In this document: positions 33,922 through 36,429 of the stretch, piece after piece
How the letters are laid out: every line of letters begins with the position of its first letter
Position numbering within the stretch: position 1 is the first letter of the stretch
Source of the DNA: Verrucomicrobiia bacterium
GTDB lineage: Bacteria > Verrucomicrobiota > Verrucomicrobiia > Limisphaerales > DSYF01
Reading direction: 5' to 3'
Assembly: GCA_035765895.1 (NCBI GenBank)
Contig: DASTWL010000066.1
Coordinates: 1 to 36,429, forward strand
Length of the DNA stretch: 36,429 bases
The notes under the pieces: model-generated
The model's database searches: none
Told to the model about the DNA's origin: nothing
What the model saw: the letters and a program-made list of their open reading frames with translations, nothing else
Translations under genes and position numbers: made by a program

Positions 33922-34803
33922 ATGTTTACCGGCACCTACACTGCGATTGTGACGCCGTTCAAGCACGGCAAGGTTGACGAATCCGCGCTGGAACAGCTTG
34001 TGAAGCGCCAGGTCAAGGCGGGCGTCGAGGGGCTCGTCCCGGTGGGCACCACCGGCGAGTCGCCCACGCTCGATTACGACGAGCACATCCGCGTGGTGGA
34101 AATCGTCGTCAACGTCGCGGCTGGCCGGGTCAAGGTCATGGCCGGCACGGGCGGCAATTCGACCACGGAGGCGATTCACCTGACCCAGCGGGCGGAAGCC
34201 GGCGGCGCGGATGGCTCGTTGCAGGTGGCCCCTTACTACAACAAGCCCAGCCAGGAAGGGCTGTTCCAGCACTTCCGCGCCGTGGCCCGCAGCACCAAAC
34301 TGCCCATCATGCTTTACAGCATCCCCGGGCGCTGCGGCATTGAGATTGGCGTGGACACGGTCAAGCGTCTGGCCGAAGCCTGCCCGAACATTGTCGGCAT
34401 CAAGGAGGCGGGCGGTTCGTGCGATCGCGTCAGCCAGTTGCGCGCCGCCTGCGGGCCCAGGTTTGAAATCCTCAGCGGTGACGATTCGCTCACGCTCCCC
34501 TTCATGAGTGTCGGCGCACAAGGCGTCATCAGCGTGGCCTCCAACGTGATCCCGCGTGAAGTGGCGACGATGGTGCGTGCCTTTGCCAAAGGCGACGTGG
34601 GGGCCGCCCAAAAACTGCACGCAAAGTATTACCCGATTTTCAAGGATCTGTTTATCGAAACCAACCCGGTGCCGGTCAAGGCGGCGCTCGCGTTGCAGGG
34701 ACTCATCGCCGAGGAATATCGTTTGCCGCTCGTGCCGATGACGGCGGCGAACCGCATCAAGCTGGTCAAAACCCTCAAGGCGTGCGGGGCTCTCAAGTCA
34801 TGA
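33922..34803 (+). CDS. dapA: 4-hydroxy-tetrahydrodipicolinate synthase
   Basis: This 293-residue (beta/alpha)8 enzyme condenses pyruvate with aspartate semialdehyde, the first step of the lysine branch. The Schiff-base lysine is Lys161 in GIKEAGG. Thr44 (VGTTGES), Tyr106 (APYYNKP), Tyr132 and Arg137 (LYSIPGR) fill the usual triad and carboxylate-binding places. The common LYNVPGRT loop reads LYSIPGRC, a mild variant. The stop overlaps the dapB start by 4 bases (ATGA). Confidence 0.96.
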   Translation: MFTGTYTAIVTPFKHGKVDESALEQLVKRQVKAGVEGLVPVGTTGESPTLDYDEHIRVVEIVVNVAAGRVKVMAGTGGNSTTEAIHLTQRAEAGGADGSLQVAPYYNKPSQEGLFQHFRAVARSTKLPIMLYSIPGRCGIEIGVDTVKRLAEACPNIVGIKEAGGSCDRVSQLRAACGPRFEILSGDDSLTLPFMSVGAQGVISVASNVIPREVATMVRAFAKGDVGAAQKLHAKYYPIFKDLFIETNPVPVKAALALQGLIAEEYRLPLVPMTAANRIKLVKTLKACGALKS

Positions 34804-35540
34804 GCGCCACCAAGGTCATCATCGTTGGCGCCAAAGGCCGCATGGGGCAGGCCTTGCTGAGCTGTGTCGCCCGCAATCCCGCCATTGAAGTGATTGGTGC
34901 GGTGGACCAGGGCGACGACCTGGCCGCGCTCGTGGGGCGGTGTGATGCGGTGATTGAGTTTAGCTTCCACACGGCCACGTTGCCGGTGGCCCAATTGTGC
35001 GCCGCCCATGGCAAGGCGCTCGTCGTCGGCACGACCGGTCATACCACTGCGGAGAAGGGGGCCATCACGGCGTTGCAGTCGCGCATTCCGATGGTGATGG
35101 CCTCGAACTATTCCACCGGCGTGAACACCCTGTTCTGGTTGACGCGCAAGGCGGCCGAGATTTTGGGCCCGAGTTTCGACCTGGAAGTGGTCGAAATGCA
35201 TCATCGCATGAAGAAGGATGCCCCGAGCGGCACGGCGACTTCGCTGCTCGAAATCCTCGCCGACGTCCGCAAGCTCCAGCTCGACCAGGCCCTGCGGCAT
35301 GGCCGCCAGGGCATCACGGGCGAACGCACCAGCAACGAAATCGGCATCCACGCGTTGCGCGGCGGGGACGTCGTGGGGGATCACACCGTCATCTTTGCCG
35401 CCAACGGTGAGCGGGTGGAGCTCACGCACAAGGCGTCCAGCCGCGACACCTTCGCCAACGGCGCACTGCGGGCCGCCACCTGGGTCGTCACCCAGCGCCC
35501 CGGCCTTTACAACATGCAGGACGTGCTGGGGCTCAAATAG
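34800..35540 (+). CDS. dapB: 4-hydroxy-tetrahydrodipicolinate reductase
   Basis: The 246-residue protein reduces the DapA product with NAD(P)H. The nucleotide-binding motif GAKGRMG is at 10-16, and the substrate and catalytic site EMHHRMKKDAPSGT at 132-145 contains the His pair and Lys typical of the family. The chosen ATG at 34800 overlaps the dapA stop by 4 bases, indicating translational coupling; an ATG 18 bases upstream inside dapA is less likely. Confidence 0.96.
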   Translation: MSATKVIIVGAKGRMGQALLSCVARNPAIEVIGAVDQGDDLAALVGRCDAVIEFSFHTATLPVAQLCAAHGKALVVGTTGHTTAEKGAITALQSRIPMVMASNYSTGVNTLFWLTRKAAEILGPSFDLEVVEMHHRMKKDAPSGTATSLLEILADVRKLQLDQALRHGRQGITGERTSNEIGIHALRGGDVVGDHTVIFAANGERVELTHKASSRDTFANGALRAATWVVTQRPGLYNMQDVLGLK

Positions 35541-35559
35541 GCCGCCGCCGGCCGTTCGC

Positions 35560-36084
35560 ATGGGCTCGACTGCGCCATCGGAAGTCTTCATTGCGCTGGG
35601 ATCCAACTTGGGCGATTCCGCGCGCCTCCTCACGGAGGCCATGACCCGGCTCCAGTCGTGGTCGGCAGAACCCCTGCGCCGGTCTTCGCTGTGGCAAAGT
35701 GATCCGGTTGATTGCCCGCCGGATTCGCCTCCGTTCCTCAATGCCGTCGTCGGTTTGTCGCCGTTGCCCGGCGAAACGCCCGAATCGCTGCTCGAAAAGC
35801 TCCGGCAAACGGAGATCGAGTTTGGGCGGCGTCCCAAACAGGTTCACAACGAGGCGCGCCCGCTTGATTTGGACATCATTTCATTCGGCGAGGAAACGCG
35901 CAGCAGTCTCGCACTGACGCTCCCTCATCCCCGGGCACATCTGCGTGGATTCGTTTTGGAACCCCTGGCGGAAATAGCCCCGGAACTGATCCTGCCCGGC
36001 CAGGCGCAATCAGTCGCCCAACTGGCGCAGCGGCTGCGCCCAACGCAACGTCTGCAACGCCTCCCGGTCGGCCAAACAAGCTGA
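35560..36084 (+). CDS. folK: 2-amino-4-hydroxy-6-hydroxymethyldihydropteridine pyrophosphokinase
   Basis: The 174-residue enzyme transfers pyrophosphate from ATP to the pterin in folate synthesis. The family start ALGSNLGDSARLL, the central TEIEFGRRPKQ stretch and the metal-binding ARPLDLDIISFG (paired Asp) are clear, followed by LTLPHPRAHLRGFVLEPLAEIAP. The ATG at 35560 gives the standard N-terminus; the longer open frame upstream runs antisense-free through dapB and is spurious. It lies 19 bases after dapB and likely shares its transcript. The C-terminal 20 residues are Gln/Arg-rich and not conserved. Confidence 0.93.
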   Translation: MGSTAPSEVFIALGSNLGDSARLLTEAMTRLQSWSAEPLRRSSLWQSDPVDCPPDSPPFLNAVVGLSPLPGETPESLLEKLRQTEIEFGRRPKQVHNEARPLDLDIISFGEETRSSLALTLPHPRAHLRGFVLEPLAEIAPELILPGQAQSVAQLAQRLRPTQRLQRLPVGQTS

Positions 36085-36283
36085 GCGCATTTCCAGCGGT
36101 GGACACCACCACGCCACCGGCGCCCCAAGCCCGGAGCAATTGCACGCCTTACTGCAACGACATGGCATGGAGCTGCCCGGGCTTTGACCGGACGGCGACC
36201 GCTCGCATACGCCTGACTGGCATTCGGCGAGAAATTTCCGACTCGCGAAGCCACTGTGTCGGTTGACGAAGCGATTTTGCTCA
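36085..36283. other. Non-genic stretch after folK
   Basis: No convincing gene. A short inverted repeat GGTGG-ACA-CCACC lies at 36098-36110 just after the folK stop; it lacks a T-run. On the minus strand a frame stays open across this region into the tandem repeats, and on the plus strand another opens at about 36217. Neither shows a recognised domain. The stretch may be part of a larger repeated element together with the hairpin and array that follow. Confidence 0.4.
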
Positions 36284-36325
36284 CTGACAAAATGACTTTG
36301 TTTTGTCGCAAAGTCATTTTGTCAG
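36284..36325. repeat. Perfect 17-bp inverted repeat with 8-base loop
   Basis: CTGACAAAATGACTTTG (36284-36300) is the exact reverse complement of CAAAGTCATTTTGTCAG (36309-36325), separated by TTTTGTCG. No T-run follows, so it is not a classical terminator. The last base of the right arm is the first base of the tandem array. The arms resemble the 21-bp unit of that array: 11 of 14 positions agree between ACAAAATGACTTTG and the unit segment ACGAAACGACGTTG. Confidence 0.85.
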
Positions 36326-36429
36326 GGCACGAAACGACGTTGCGAGGGCACGAAACGACGTTGCGAGGGCACGAAACGACGTTGCGAGGGCACGAAACGA
36401 CGTTGCGAGGGCACGAAACGACGTTGCGA
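36325..36429 (+). repeat. Five identical 21-bp tandem repeats, continuing beyond the window
   Basis: The unit (GGGCACGAAACGACGTTGCG plus A) is repeated without change at 36325, 36346, 36367, 36388 and 36409, and the fifth copy ends on the last base, so the array probably continues. Each unit holds an interrupted dyad, AACG-A-CGTT, extendable to CGAAACG/CGTTGCG with one mismatch. The period equals two turns of B-DNA. All six frames are open through the unit. There are no spacers, so it is not a CRISPR. Confidence 0.95.

Noticed and set aside
36325-36429. CRISPR array
   Set aside because: The 21-bp units abut directly with no spacers and there are no cas genes in the window.

Overview
The window looks like a chromosomal segment of a high-GC member of the Verrucomicrobiota, probably near the Pedosphaera/Limisphaera group. 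This is inferred from gene content: a PVC-type heme-binding dehydrogenase, a lyase fused to autotransporter-associated beta-strand repeats, an Ig-like/HEAT secreted protein, a DUF2339 membrane protein, and a full dapF-dapA-dapB set. No rRNA, tRNA or CRISPR array was recognised.

Left edge (1-666): mobile-element debris. The tail of an IS630-type transposase runs in from outside, an unrecognised and less GC-rich reading frame follows, and then a RAYT (Y1) transposase remnant with only its first 20 or so codons. Next come a small membrane protein and a large DUF2339 protein (667-3778), and on the minus strand a PVC-type heme-binding protein (3813-6686).

Polysaccharide block (6840-19863, all plus strand): a GH43-like five-bladed propeller enzyme, a PL4-type rhamnogalacturonan lyase with a long beta-strand-repeat tail, an SGNH esterase, a GH95 glycosidase, a DUF4450 six-hairpin-like glycosidase and an Ig-like/HEAT protein. 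Most carry export signals. The set suggests extracytoplasmic breakdown of decorated rhamnogalacturonan or a related plant or algal polymer. There is no SusC/SusD pair or sugar transporter.

Redox operon (25188-19977, minus strand): a membrane-anchored DUF6599 protein, a Tat-type DUF362 protein, a membrane polyferredoxin that looks like a NapH-NapG fusion with an internal twin-arginine motif, and a Tat-type aldo/keto reductase with a Cys cluster. The first two overlap by 4 bp and the third has a strong ribosome-binding site, so they are likely co-transcribed. This is the best candidate for an undescribed system.

Housekeeping part (25386-36084): a zinc-ribbon membrane protein, an MsbA-like ABC exporter, a PfpI/DJ-1 protein, a YggS-type PLP protein, an EVE-domain protein, PyrD class 2, squalene-hopene cyclase, then dapF, dapA, dapB and folK. 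Several start codons sit 6-9 bases after a -10-like hexamer, which suggests leaderless transcripts.

Right edge (36085-36429): a non-genic stretch with a perfect 17-bp inverted repeat running into five identical 21-bp tandem repeats that reach the window end. The hairpin arms look like diverged copies of the 21-bp unit.
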